Numbered from the stretch's first letter, positions 45,505 to 53,408 are shown. The stretch: DNA of 64,000 bases from Paenibacillus pabuli NBRC 13638 (GCF_001514495.1 NZ_BCNM01000002.1:310001-374000); one strand, 5' to 3'. Made by a program: numbers and translations. Notes: generated by a model not told the origin, from the letters alone.

Positions 45505-45604
45505 CAGTTAACGTTCCTGTATTCACGACCCAGCATATGCTGGGTGTCCGGCGAATGCCGAACCAAGGGCGTATGCCCGCAGCGTGAATATTATGTTATG
45601 TGAC
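45505..45604 (-). repeat. attC-like site of cassette 2 (best preserved)
   Basis: CAGTTAACGTTCCTGTATTC and ACG start the left arm; three hairpins follow: CCCAGCATATGCTGGG, CGGC-GAAT-GCCG and GGGC-GTAT-GCCC; CGTGAATA and GTTATG end it. Outer and inner arms pair with an unequal internal loop (7 versus 4 nt), like the unpaired central spacer of attC sites. Confidence 0.8.
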
Positions 45605-45629
45605 GCAATAGCCTTCTATGAAATACAAA

Positions 45630-46775
45630 TTAATCTTTATTCTTTTTGATTGTTTCAAGCATCGTATACGTAGATTCCCAATTTATTCTTTCAAAATATA
45701 AATCTGCTGACATATCCTTATTAATCTTATCTAGATAAGAATCCAGCCAGTAAAAGAACTCCCACTTCCCGTTAATTAGAAATTTTAGAATTTTAAATTT
45801 AATTCGCAATTCAATATTAATTTTATATCCTTCATGCCGAAGGAAACTGTCAGTTCTATCTATTCCAGGGCATAAATAATGCTCAATGAATCCATCTGGA
45901 GGATAGTAATTTTCCTCTTCAAAGCTGACAAAAATATCAATATCAAATCTATCAGTTATCAATCGAATTGTATTTTTATCAATTCTTTTCACTTTACTAT
46001 TTCTAGGTAAAACTAAATCAAATCGATTAAATCTTGCCCCATCCTTACCATATGCAGAAACTGTTTCACCCACCTTGAGAACTACCTTCTTGCCATTCAC
46101 AATATATTCTTTCGGCGGTTCTTCTACCTTGTTTTTATTAATTTCAAATGAAGCCCTTTCTTCCATAGGCTTTGAAAATAAATTTAGAAATCTGTTCTGG
46201 AAAAGTACTTCAGGAACTTCATTTCGCCCTATCTTTTGAAGTTTTTTCTTATTATATTTGTCATCATTAAAATAATCTGTGAGGTGAGCTGATAATTCTT
46301 CGATAATAAAATACTCAACAAGCTCTTCAATCACAATTTTAGACTTACTTATTCTTCCATGTATCCAATCATCAACAGTGTGGTAACACCCTATCGGTTC
46401 TCGATCCCAAATTGCTTTAATATCTTTATCTTCTGATATTGCAGATACTAAATATTCATTAATTTTTCTTGAAAACTTGTACCTATCAATATCAAGAAGT
46501 GAATTTTCGTTTTTATCATGAATGATAAAACTATCAATAGTTATAAACTTTCTCAAACTCTTGAATACGAAACGAATAAGGTAGCACAGAACAAGTAATA
46601 AAACAGCACCTCCAAGCCAAAAGCCAGTCTGTGCATTAAAACCACTGGTTAAGGTTATACTCCCAGCAATAACATTAAGTCCAAAAGATAATAATATAGT
46701 AATACTAATAAATCGGATTACATTTCCACGATCATTTAACATTTCATTAAGATAATTTTTTCTGTTTTGCATCAT
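45630..46775 (-). CDS. cassette gene 2: membrane protein of unknown function
   Basis: A 381-residue protein with two helices (about 21-42 and 50-72) and a large cytoplasmic part. GAGAGGG precedes the tandem ATGs at 46775. Stretches such as VNGKKVVLKVGETVSAYGKD look like a small beta domain. No family recognised. Confidence 0.65.
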   Translation of the reverse strand: MMQNRKNYLNEMLNDRGNVIRFISITILLSFGLNVIAGSITLTSGFNAQTGFWLGGAVLLLVLCYLIRFVFKSLRKFITIDSFIIHDKNENSLLDIDRYKFSRKINEYLVSAISEDKDIKAIWDREPIGCYHTVDDWIHGRISKSKIVIEELVEYFIIEELSAHLTDYFNDDKYNKKKLQKIGRNEVPEVLFQNRFLNLFSKPMEERASFEINKNKVEEPPKEYIVNGKKVVLKVGETVSAYGKDGARFNRFDLVLPRNSKVKRIDKNTIRLITDRFDIDIFVSFEEENYYPPDGFIEHYLCPGIDRTDSFLRHEGYKINIELRIKFKILKFLINGKWEFFYWLDSYLDKINKDMSADLYFERINWESTYTMLETIKKNKD

Positions 46776-46810
46776 CAAGTTCCCTCTCAATTTCTTTTTT
46801 GCTATTGTGT

Positions 46811-47000
46811 CATATAACGTTGCGCGCACTCCTGACGTTCGATCGACTTAAGATGTGTGATTGATCTCACGAAGTGATCGATCTTAACCGGGTGGCTTCG
46901 CCATTTAGTCGATTGAATGTGTCACCTGATTCTACTTCATTGAAATCCCCCTTGGCGACTGAGGAGCGCTAGCGACGAAACAGGAATGCATTGTTATGTG
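46811..47000 (-). repeat. attC-like site of cassette 1, large variant
   Basis: Outer boxes CATATAAC (46811-46818) and GTTATGTG (46993-47000), inner boxes CACTCCTG and CAGGAATG, and a 160-nt centre with hairpins including CGATCGACTTAAGAT against ATCGATCTTAA and a GGCGAC-type stem shared with the site at 63860. Confidence 0.7.
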
Positions 47001-47022
47001 ATGCCGTCTTCTTCGAATATTC

Positions 47023-47946
47023 TTACAAGCTATTTTTAATATTTATTTTTTTATTTCTATGGTCAACTTCAACTTCAACTTCTGCGTCTATCTTTAAAAT
47101 ATTTCCTTGTTTGTCCTTAACTGTAGTAAAGTGCTTTCCCCAACGGAATATAAATTTTTCATGTATGTTCCCATTAAGGAATTCAATCACTTGTTTATCT
47201 ACCAACATTCCCTCAGGAATAACAATTTCATATTGTTCAAGTGGGTAAGGAAACTTAGAGTTTCTTACTGCCCCACTATAATCGACCTCATAGTACGCAG
47301 TAGCCCCATCTTCAAACACATACTCCACATAAATCAATTCTTGATTAAGCATATAATTAATTGATGCACCGTTAATGAAATCCATTTTATATTTTTTATT
47401 AAATTCTATTTTATTAATACCTAGGTTAGCCTCTATACTAGGTATTTCACTATCTTTAGAAGGTTGATTAGTTGAAGCTAACCCTTTAATAAAATTCTCC
47501 AAGAATGAAAGTTTTTCATTAGTTTCTTTCATATATTTTTCTGATTCTATCATATGTCTTTTTTCAGTTAGAATTTTGTCTAATTTCCATTGTTTACTCA
47601 TTTCTAGTTGTAACAATTCCAAAAATTTATTTGCTCCTTTTAAAACCTCTCCTTTATCTAAACCTAATCCACTTATTATAAAATTCTCCCCTTTGATTTC
47701 CTCAGCCCCATAAAATATACTTCTGAGTAATACTTCCCAGTTCTGTTGAACAGATAGGAAACTACTTTCCAAAGTCCCATATTCATCACCATAAATATCA
47801 AAAAAATGTTTTGATGTAGTTTCAATTGAAGTTATAAACATTTGAATAATTTCCTCATCTTCTTGACCAAATTGCTTTTTAATTATTTTTTTTAATATGT
47901 CGTAGGCACTATTGCCTAAAACCCCAAGTAATATTTCACCTATCAT
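47023..47946 (-). CDS. cassette gene 1: hypothetical protein
   Basis: A 307-residue protein starting MIGEILLGVLGNSAYDILKK. The first 160 residues are helical (QEDEEIIQMFITSIETTSK) and the C-terminal part is beta-rich (FIFRWGKHFTTVKDKQGNIL). AAGGAGC lies before the ATG at 47946; an upstream ATG at 48000 lies inside the recombination site. First cassette after the recombinase, so its expression probably depends on read-through from that gene or from the attI-like flank. Confidence 0.65.
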   Translation of the reverse strand: MIGEILLGVLGNSAYDILKKIIKKQFGQEDEEIIQMFITSIETTSKHFFDIYGDEYGTLESSFLSVQQNWEVLLRSIFYGAEEIKGENFIISGLGLDKGEVLKGANKFLELLQLEMSKQWKLDKILTEKRHMIESEKYMKETNEKLSFLENFIKGLASTNQPSKDSEIPSIEANLGINKIEFNKKYKMDFINGASINYMLNQELIYVEYVFEDGATAYYEVDYSGAVRNSKFPYPLEQYEIVIPEGMLVDKQVIEFLNGNIHEKFIFRWGKHFTTVKDKQGNILKIDAEVEVEVDHRNKKINIKNSL

Positions 47947-47990
47947 ATAAAAGCTCCTTATAATGTTTAATGTATTAGCAATTACGGTTT

Positions 47991-48122
47991 CACATAACAT
48001 CTAATCTATGTACTTCGTAAATACCACACATCCTGCCAGATATCTGAACTACGTATATGATAACCTATGCGGTGATATTTGCGAAGAAAAATTTGGTGAA
48101 AAAGGGAGATATATTAGGATAC
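47991..48122 (-). repeat. attI-like region after the recombinase gene
   Basis: A GTTATGTG box at 47991-47998 begins cassette 1. From 48044 to 48122 the sequence matches the flank of the recombinase remnant at 51900-51980; in gene orientation the shared part ends GGTTATCATATACGTAG + GTTCAG and the two copies diverge right after GTTCAG. This is what is expected of an attachment site at which different cassettes have been inserted. The 45 bp between the two boxes may be left from an earlier cassette. Confidence 0.6.
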
Positions 48123-49238
48123 TCAATCTCCCATGTCCATACGATCCAGCGGGCTTTGAATACGCTGGATATTTTTCGTACTAACATGAGTATATCGCTG
48201 AGTTGTTCGAGCACTCGTATGACCAAGTAGCTCCTGAATGTAGCGCAGGTCTGTCCCGTTTTCCAGCAAATGAGTGGCGAAGGAGTGTCTCAGCGCATGA
48301 ATACTTACCTTTTTCATAATTCCTGCGCGTTGTCTGGCTTCTTCAAAAACCTTCTGCACGCTCCGCTCGGTAATAAGTCGATCAGAAGATTGCCCCGGAA
48401 ACAGCCAACGATTTGGTCTATATTCAGCTATGTATTTCTGTACCATATCCCAGGCGAGGCTTGAAAGAAGCGTCCTCCGATCCTTTTGACCCTTCCCCTG
48501 TCTCACAATGAGTGTCTGCCTTTCAATATCCAGATCGGTGCAACGCAGACGCACAACTTCACCCACTCGAAGTCCGGAAGAATAGGTCAGAAACAAAATT
48601 GCTTTATGTTTAGGATTGGTTACGGATTTGAGCAATTGTGCAACCTCCTTTTCGGACATCACTTGTGGAAGCTTGGTCTGCTTCTTGGGACGAATATACT
48701 GGATATCCGTTGGGTTATGGAGCACATGTTTGCAATAGAAGCGGATCGCACTAATGGTCTGATTCACGCTTGAATGGGAGATTCCTCTCTCAAGCAAACC
48801 TAAACAATACATCTGAACACTGGATGTAGTGACATCCATACTCTCAAGGTGAATGCTGCTCAGAAAACGTTCGACCTGATTACAATACGCTTTGATCGTT
48901 TTGCGGCTGTATCCTCTTATCTTTAATGCCTTTTGTAACGTTTCTTTGTTCCATTGGTTATTTTTCCTACTAGCTTTCCATTGCTGTAGATCTTCATTCT
49001 CAACCCATAACTCCGGGATAATCTGAACATCATCCGGATCGAAATGACTTATAAACTCCTTAATCGCAACGATAGTGTAGGGGAAAATCCAAACTTTTTG
49101 TCTGGGTTCCCACTTTCTGCCCTTAATCTGGCGAATACGCTGAATGTATGCAGGGTTATATGGGATATGAATGTGAAGGGACTCAGTGGAACCTTTAGTT
49201 ATGATAATCGCCTCTTTGGTAGTAGCATATTCATTCAT
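48123..49238 (-). CDS. tyrosine recombinase of the cassette array
   Basis: A 371-residue site-specific recombinase. Catalytic residues are R224 (SSGLRVGEV), K249 (GKGQKDR), H314 and R317 (HALRHSFATH), H340 (LLGHTS) and Y349 (TQRYTHVS); the SAM-like core-binding domain is at about 97-175. An extra N-terminal domain (about 8-70, NPAYIQRIRQIKGRKWEPRQ) is unusual. The end IQSPLD recalls IntI, but the IntI-specific insertion before the HxxR motif is absent. AAGGAG lies before the ATG at 49238. It has the same direction as the cassettes, as in reverse integrons. Confidence 0.88.
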   Translation of the reverse strand: MNEYATTKEAIIITKGSTESLHIHIPYNPAYIQRIRQIKGRKWEPRQKVWIFPYTIVAIKEFISHFDPDDVQIIPELWVENEDLQQWKASRKNNQWNKETLQKALKIRGYSRKTIKAYCNQVERFLSSIHLESMDVTTSSVQMYCLGLLERGISHSSVNQTISAIRFYCKHVLHNPTDIQYIRPKKQTKLPQVMSEKEVAQLLKSVTNPKHKAILFLTYSSGLRVGEVVRLRCTDLDIERQTLIVRQGKGQKDRRTLLSSLAWDMVQKYIAEYRPNRWLFPGQSSDRLITERSVQKVFEEARQRAGIMKKVSIHALRHSFATHLLENGTDLRYIQELLGHTSARTTQRYTHVSTKNIQRIQSPLDRMDMGD

Positions 49239-49284
49239 CGGAAACTCTCCTTTATTTGAATTATATTTTCTCCGAAATTCTGAA

Positions 49285-49335
49285 AACAAAAAAGGAAGGC
49301 CCTTCTTCATCCCATAGGGAATCAGACGACCTTCC
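49285..49335 (-). terminator. terminator upstream of the recombinase gene
   Basis: GGAAGG pairs with CCTTCC with an inner CCCTATGGGA stem, followed on the minus strand by TTTTTTG. It ends transcription from the cassette block at 49450-51878. Same element as at 52083-52125 next to the recombinase remnant, so it was part of the duplicated unit. Confidence 0.8.
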
Positions 49336-49449
49336 GATGCTTTCGGAACATTTATGATGTTGTAAAAGTAGAGATGAGCATAGCAAATTCAATAGCAAAC
49401 CTCTACTCCATAGCATCTTTACCCAAGCCTGCACTACTGATTCATTCTA

Positions 49450-49905
49450 TTATTGTGTTAATCTTTCTTTATTGCCTATTACAACTTCAAGAATTTCATC
49501 ATATAATTGTAAATCTATAAATTCGTTATGAATCCATAGTCCTTCCTCAACATCTCCTCCCCCCATACCTCCACCAATCCCATCACCAGGAAAGTGTTTT
49601 TCGTAATATAGTCCTTGGCCTTCTCCCTCATTACATCCCCATGCAATGGTATCTAAATCTTTTAATAGTGTATGTAATGTCTCTTCACTACAGTTTACTA
49701 ATTTCATAGGGCAAGACAAATAGATTTGTCCTCCATAATCACCCTCCATAATTACATATGCAGCTGGAGTATCCACAGCTTTCTTAAAACTGTCTATAAA
49801 TTGATTGTTCGGTAGTCCATTTGTTTCATTAAGGATATGTCGAATAGGGCTATGGTGTTCTGGAATTACACCCATCTCTTTGTTTTCATCTTTTTTTCTT
49901 TCCAT
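49450..49905 (-). CDS. second-block cassette gene: hypothetical protein
   Basis: A 151-residue acidic protein starting MERKKDENKEMGVIPEHHSP with a glycine-rich stretch GDGIGGGMGGGD. AGAGGTG precedes the ATG at 49905. It is 46 bp after the gene at 49952 and is probably co-transcribed. No family recognised; contact-dependent immunity-type proteins have similar size. Confidence 0.6.
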   Translation of the reverse strand: MERKKDENKEMGVIPEHHSPIRHILNETNGLPNNQFIDSFKKAVDTPAAYVIMEGDYGGQIYLSCPMKLVNCSEETLHTLLKDLDTIAWGCNEGEGQGLYYEKHFPGDGIGGGMGGGDVEEGLWIHNEFIDLQLYDEILEVVIGNKERLTQ

Positions 49906-49951
49906 AAAGATACACCTCTTTGTTATATATGTTTTCGTCAATTTCGGATAA

Positions 49952-50341
49952 CTAATCACTTTTGCAATTAATCACATCTTTAAGATCCATATTTGCAAGT
50001 TCAAGTGCAATCGCTAATCTAATCTGTGGATATTTACGAAGTCCTTTTAAATAGGTATTGTCTAGCTGTTTGCTTTCAATTATTGGTTCAATATTGGGAT
50101 CGTAACGATCGATTTCTACACTTGCAATGGTATCGTTATTAATCAGCAACGAAAAAATGTCTTCCCCTTGTTCAGGTGTCCAGAATAGTATATAAGCGGT
50201 TTTCATTTGTGGAAAAAACCTCTTCATAACAGAAAGTAATCCTGATCTTATTTCATCATTAAATAATGACTCGTGCGATCCTATTAATTCTCTTCTTATA
50301 TCTTCTTCAGTTTTACTGCCCTTCAATTTTATTAATTTCAT
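49952..50341 (-). CDS. second-block cassette gene: hypothetical protein
   Basis: A 129-residue protein starting MKLIKLKGSKTEEDIRRELI. The middle (TAYILFWTPEQGEDIFSLLI) looks like a small alpha/beta domain. GAGGT lies 4-5 nt before the ATG at 50341. The cassette-type site at 50393 is upstream. Confidence 0.6.
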   Translation of the reverse strand: MKLIKLKGSKTEEDIRRELIGSHESLFNDEIRSGLLSVMKRFFPQMKTAYILFWTPEQGEDIFSLLINNDTIASVEIDRYDPNIEPIIESKQLDNTYLKGLRKYPQIRLAIALELANMDLKDVINCKSD

Positions 50342-50392
50342 AATACCTCGCAAGTTATCCTTTTATTTTTAAAATTTTGATTTGTTAATTTC

Positions 50393-50469
50393 TTATAACG
50401 TTCCTGTATCCATAAACCCTTAGTCACGACAACACCCCACCTATGGCGTTAAACGTTGGGTGGGGTGTT
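50393..50469 (-). repeat. truncated attC-like site
   Basis: TTATAACGTTCCTGTATCCA is the left arm; it runs into an 11-bp hairpin AACACCCCACC/GGTGGGGTGTT. The right arm with CGTGAA and GTTAT is missing, and the site abuts a truncated gene, so a deletion removed the rest. Confidence 0.6.
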
Positions 50470-50724
50470 CTATTGGAATAACTTTTTTATTCTGTTAACC
50501 TTCCATATTAAATGCTGCACTATAGATTTTACGCAGCTCAGTTGAGTTATCATGCCACCAAGTCTGAGATCCATCTCTCCTGTTGCGAAAGGGTACCATT
50601 GGGCGAAGGAGCTAGGCTTCGTGATCACAAGGAAAACATCTTCTGGATTATGATGAAAAGATCGTTCAAACCTCAAAGCATAACGACCGTTTGACTCCTG
50701 TAATGTACCATGTTCATTCATCAT
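50470..50724 (-). pseudogene. SRPBCC (AHSA1)-like protein, truncated
   Basis: The first 57 codons (GRYALRFERSFHHNPEDVFL, FAQWYPFATGEMDLRLGG) match the N-terminal part of AHSA1-type START-like proteins, normally 140-160 residues. After GG the frame runs into unrelated sequence and stops, next to the truncated site at 50393-50469. Confidence 0.65.
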
Positions 50725-50748
50725 TACATCCTACTTCTTTCATTACAA

Positions 50749-51051
50749 CTATCCATCTTCAGGTTCACCAACATCAAAGCCCAACACTTTTGACGCTTCC
50801 AACTTAAATGTTTCTATCCAAGACATCCAATCATCTTTATTCATCTGTGCATAAAACGATAATCCACTAGGCTCAACGGATGCTTCAATATAAACATCAT
50901 CCTCTTCAGACCCAAACCAATATGGAATTCCACTTTTATAACCCATCCAGCCTGGCATATTCTCATATATTTTAGAAACTTTAGCCCATACCTCATCAGG
51001 CAGATCATACCTTATATTTAAGTTGCAATTATGAGAGTTTATGTTGTCCAT
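50749..51051 (-). CDS. second-block cassette gene: small hypothetical protein
   Basis: A 100-residue protein. PDEVWAKVSKIYENMPGWMG, YWFGSEEDDVYI, ASVEPSGLSFYAQM and VLGFDVGEPEDG belong to a family of unnamed Bacillota proteins I recognise but whose function is unknown. AAGGAGAG precedes the ATG. Confidence 0.7.
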   Translation of the reverse strand: MDNINSHNCNLNIRYDLPDEVWAKVSKIYENMPGWMGYKSGIPYWFGSEEDDVYIEASVEPSGLSFYAQMNKDDWMSWIETFKLEASKVLGFDVGEPEDG

Positions 51052-51106
51052 TTACATTCTCTCCTTCTACCCTAGACGTGTATGAAGATATATCTCTATT
51101 TTTATG

Positions 51107-51251
51107 CAAACCCTCACTACCTTAAAGAGTGCAGCGACTTGCCGCGATTCGGTAAGGTAGTGAGGGTTACCTGCTGACTCCACTTCTTCGAATACCCTCG
51201 ACAGACCAAGAAGCGAAAGCAACGCGGCCTAGAATGTTGTTATTTAGATGT
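51107..51251 (-). repeat. attC-like site, variant type
   Basis: A 16-bp perfect stem AACCCTCACTACCTTA/TAAGGTAGTGAGGGTT, then a region resembling the GACTC..CTTC..CGAA..CCCTC part of the sites at 46811 and 63860, then right boxes AGAATGTTGTTATTTAG. The left TAAC box is not clear. Confidence 0.55.
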
Positions 51252-51272
51252 CAGTTGCCTACCACAATCTAC

Positions 51273-51878
51273 TTATAAATTGTACTTCATTCTAATTCTT
51301 TCATATAACTTATAATCCGTATTTCTATTTACAATCTCTCCAATTAACTCTTTCCATTTGTTTTCAATCCACTTAGGACTTTGTTCTTTCAGAATATCCT
51401 CGTTAAATTGACTATCAATATACTCCAAATCTTGTTTAAGCACCCCGATATCCTTAATCAGTTGATTTCTCGATTCTTTGTCTAGCGACACTTTATTCGA
51501 TAAAATTTCGTCTGTGATATCTGCTTTTATATAACCATACATATCTCTAAACACACTATAGATTAAATGGGTTGATGATACGTTATCTTCCTTAAAATCG
51601 GAATCCAGAAAGAGGAATGATTCTGCACCCACTTTCAAAGATACTGCCACATTTCCTAATGCGTGTATGACTGTTTCCTTCGAGGAATTATCCTCTAAGC
51701 TTTTTATCACATTATCTAAATTATAGATTGATTCTTTTATACCAATTTGAGTTCCATGATTTAGTTTAACCGTGTATTCAACTTCTTGATTGTCTTTGTA
51801 CGCTTTGAATTGATAGTTGAAGTACATGCTTATTATCAACCCAACTATTAATATGATTATTGCAATATTTTTTCTCAT
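51273..51878 (-). CDS. second-block cassette gene: membrane-anchored protein
   Basis: A 201-residue protein with one N-terminal helix (about 5-22) and a helical extracytoplasmic part. TAGGAGGTGA precedes the ATG. Only 22 bp separate the ATG from the GTTCAG of the attI-like site at 51900, so this is a cassette in first position behind the recombinase remnant. Confidence 0.65.
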   Translation of the reverse strand: MRKNIAIIILIVGLIISMYFNYQFKAYKDNQEVEYTVKLNHGTQIGIKESIYNLDNVIKSLEDNSSKETVIHALGNVAVSLKVGAESFLFLDSDFKEDNVSSTHLIYSVFRDMYGYIKADITDEILSNKVSLDKESRNQLIKDIGVLKQDLEYIDSQFNEDILKEQSPKWIENKWKELIGEIVNRNTDYKLYERIRMKYNL

Positions 51879-51899
51879 TGAATCACCTCCTACTAGTGC

Positions 51900-51974
51900 C
51901 TGAACTACGTATATGATAACCCATATTGTTACAATTGCGAAAGGAAATTGGCGAATAAGGGAGATTTATTAGTT
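51900..51974 (-). repeat. second attI-like region
   Basis: From CTGAACTACGTATATGATAA onwards the sequence is a diverged copy of 48044-48122, including GGGAGAT and the TTGCGAA stretch. Left of GTTCAG the two loci share nothing. See the copy next to the intact recombinase. Confidence 0.6.
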
Positions 51975-52078
51975 TTCTCAAACCCGTATCCATACGATCC
52001 AATGGGCTTTGAATACACTGAATATATGAAGGTTGTACAGGATACGAGTATGCATTGGAACCTTTCGTTATAGTAATA
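51975..52078 (-). pseudogene. recombinase remnant with internal deletion
   Basis: Minus-strand translation reads ITITKGSNAYSYPVQPSYIQ joined directly to CIQSPLDRMDTG, that is residues about 12-33 and 358-369 of the intact recombinase. The joint lies in the sequence GAATACACTGAAT; the intact gene has GAATACGCTGAAT (49133) and GAATACGCTGGAT (48158) at the corresponding places, so a deletion between short direct repeats explains the remnant. Confidence 0.8.
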
Positions 52079-52082
52079 AAAC

Positions 52083-52125
52083 AAAAAGGCCCTTCTTCAT
52101 CCCATGGGGAATCAGACGACCTTCC
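52083..52125 (-). terminator. terminator copy next to the recombinase remnant
   Basis: Same hairpin as 49285-49335 (CCTTC..CATGGGGAATC..GACCTTCC) followed by a T run on the minus strand. Confidence 0.7.
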
Positions 52126-52198
52126 GATGCATTTGGAACATATCAAATTTTTTAAAAGGTAAAACGTACCGTCTTTCGCTGCAAACGGGCTAAGCGCC

Positions 52199-53060
52199 GG
52201 CAACCACCTGCTCAAGCCAACAAAGCCTGAGCGATCTGATCCACAATACCATTGACCCCTGTTGGTCCATAACAACCGATCCATGTCGCTGCATCTACCG
52301 AGTGTATTTGCTGTCGCTCATCCGTATCAAGCATCCCACACACACGTTGCTCTGTTGCGGATATTCCCTCCTGCATGATCTCATTGCTAAGCAAAAAGTA
52401 GTGGCTCGCATGTACAGCCGGTAGTCTGTCAACGGAGATATGATAGGCTGTGTCGGTCGTATCTGCCACAAATAACGGAACAGACAGACCCAGATCACGT
52501 TACAGCACAGCACCTGTACGATGAGAGGCAGAATGTACGCGAACCAGAGAATCTAGTGGATGAATCAATGCCACACTTTTACCAGCCAAGACTGGAGCAA
52601 GTTCCTCTGATAGCAATGCGGTTCGTCGGTGTAATCAGCAAGTATACACTTTGCCTCTGGTCTCACCGGCGAACAGGCTCAGAATGGTCTGCCCACTCTC
52701 ATTACGCTTAAACATGAGCACTGGAGCGATTCCGCTTAACCGTTCAATATGCTGATCATGTACTTCGGAGCAAATAACCAGATCGGGAGATAGTCGCTCA
52801 ACCGCAACCAGATCGGGATACTCATACGTGCCTCCATGGAAGAAGCCTTGTACATGATTACCATATAATGAATGTCCTCTGTTCTGGCCGTCAGTGTAAA
52901 GGAAGCTCCCTTCACCACATGACAGGCAAAAGAAGCCCCAATGTGACAACCCTTGGCCATCCGCAACACATTTGAAGTTAATTCCGTTTCGCGTAGAACG
53001 CTGCCTGTCTGCAAAGTACCACTATAACCGCCAATTCTTTTGGTCGCCATCTCACTCCAA
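52199..53060 (-). pseudogene. broken copy of the Btr-like AraC-SBP regulator
   Basis: Nucleotide sequence matches 55903-57600 in blocks but with internal deletions and frameshifts. The largest gap joins the GTATGAGTATCC (YEYPDL) codons of the binding-protein part directly to the N-terminal sensor part, which removes the whole AraC helix-turn-helix region. No frame is intact over more than about 100 codons. Confidence 0.8.
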
Positions 53061-53183
53061 CCGCTTTGTCCGTTCCTACAGCGGCATTTCTCTCATCTTA
53101 ATACTTCCGCATGGTGTCTATGAGCACCAGTACAGATGGCGATAAATCATGAGCACACTGAAACGTCCAAGCTAGAAACTTGA

Positions 53184-53408
53184 AGAGATGAGACCGCTGG
53201 CGGAGATGCTCCCACAGCGCTGCAGCGAATCCATGACATGTCCAGCGACATGGTCAGCCCCCAATTCGTGCTCACCAAAATAGCACAAAATCCCCCCAAC
53301 GGCAACATGCGCATCCAGTCATCCAAAATGGACGCATAGCAGCACATCAATAGCTTCAAAAACTACCGACGCTATGCGAAGGAGCAAACGCCCAAACTAG
53401 CATTGTGA
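53184..53408 (+). pseudogene. unrecognised coding-like remnant
   Basis: A plus-strand frame reads ALQRIHDMSSDMVSPQFVL and GNMRIQSSKMDA, then a TAG stop, then QHINSFKNYRRYAKEQTPKL in the same frame before the final TGA. One substitution would restore about 70 codons. No start or RBS. The family is not recognised. Confidence 0.35.

Larger units (their letters stand above)
39354..49335 (-). mobile_element. integron-like gene-cassette array with recombinase
   Basis: Nine same-direction genes (39400-47946) are separated by eight structured palindromic sites and flanked by a half site at the far end; the tyrosine recombinase gene stands at the upstream end in the same orientation. Genes are AT-rich and unrelated to each other and have no promoters of their own between site and RBS. 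The sites have integron attC polarity (AAC box at the gene 3' end, GTT box before the next gene). The recombinase lacks the IntI-specific segment, so this is not a classical integron. Confidence 0.8.

Noticed and set aside
45505..45604. tRNA gene, because of the cloverleaf-like fold
   Set aside because: There is no T-loop GTTCRA in the right place, no anticodon stem with 7-nt loop and no acceptor end; the same fold recurs after every cassette gene.
47023..48000. Longer start of cassette gene 1 at 48000
   Set aside because: The upstream ATG is inside the GTTATGTG box; the ATG at 47946 has AAGGAGC at good spacing.
39354..48122. CRISPR-like repeats
   Set aside because: The repeats are 100-190 bp, imperfect, and separated by whole genes of 500-1200 bp, not by short spacers; no cas genes are present.
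48123..49238. Prophage integrase
   Set aside because: No phage structural, lysis or replication genes are present around it, and the neighbouring genes are separated by shared recombination-type sites.
48123..49238. Classical integron integrase IntI
   Set aside because: The IntI-specific insertion before the HxxR motif is missing and there is an unrelated N-terminal extension.
50431..50469. Simple intrinsic terminator
   Set aside because: The hairpin is strong but has no T run on either side, and it is joined to a left arm of a cassette-type site.
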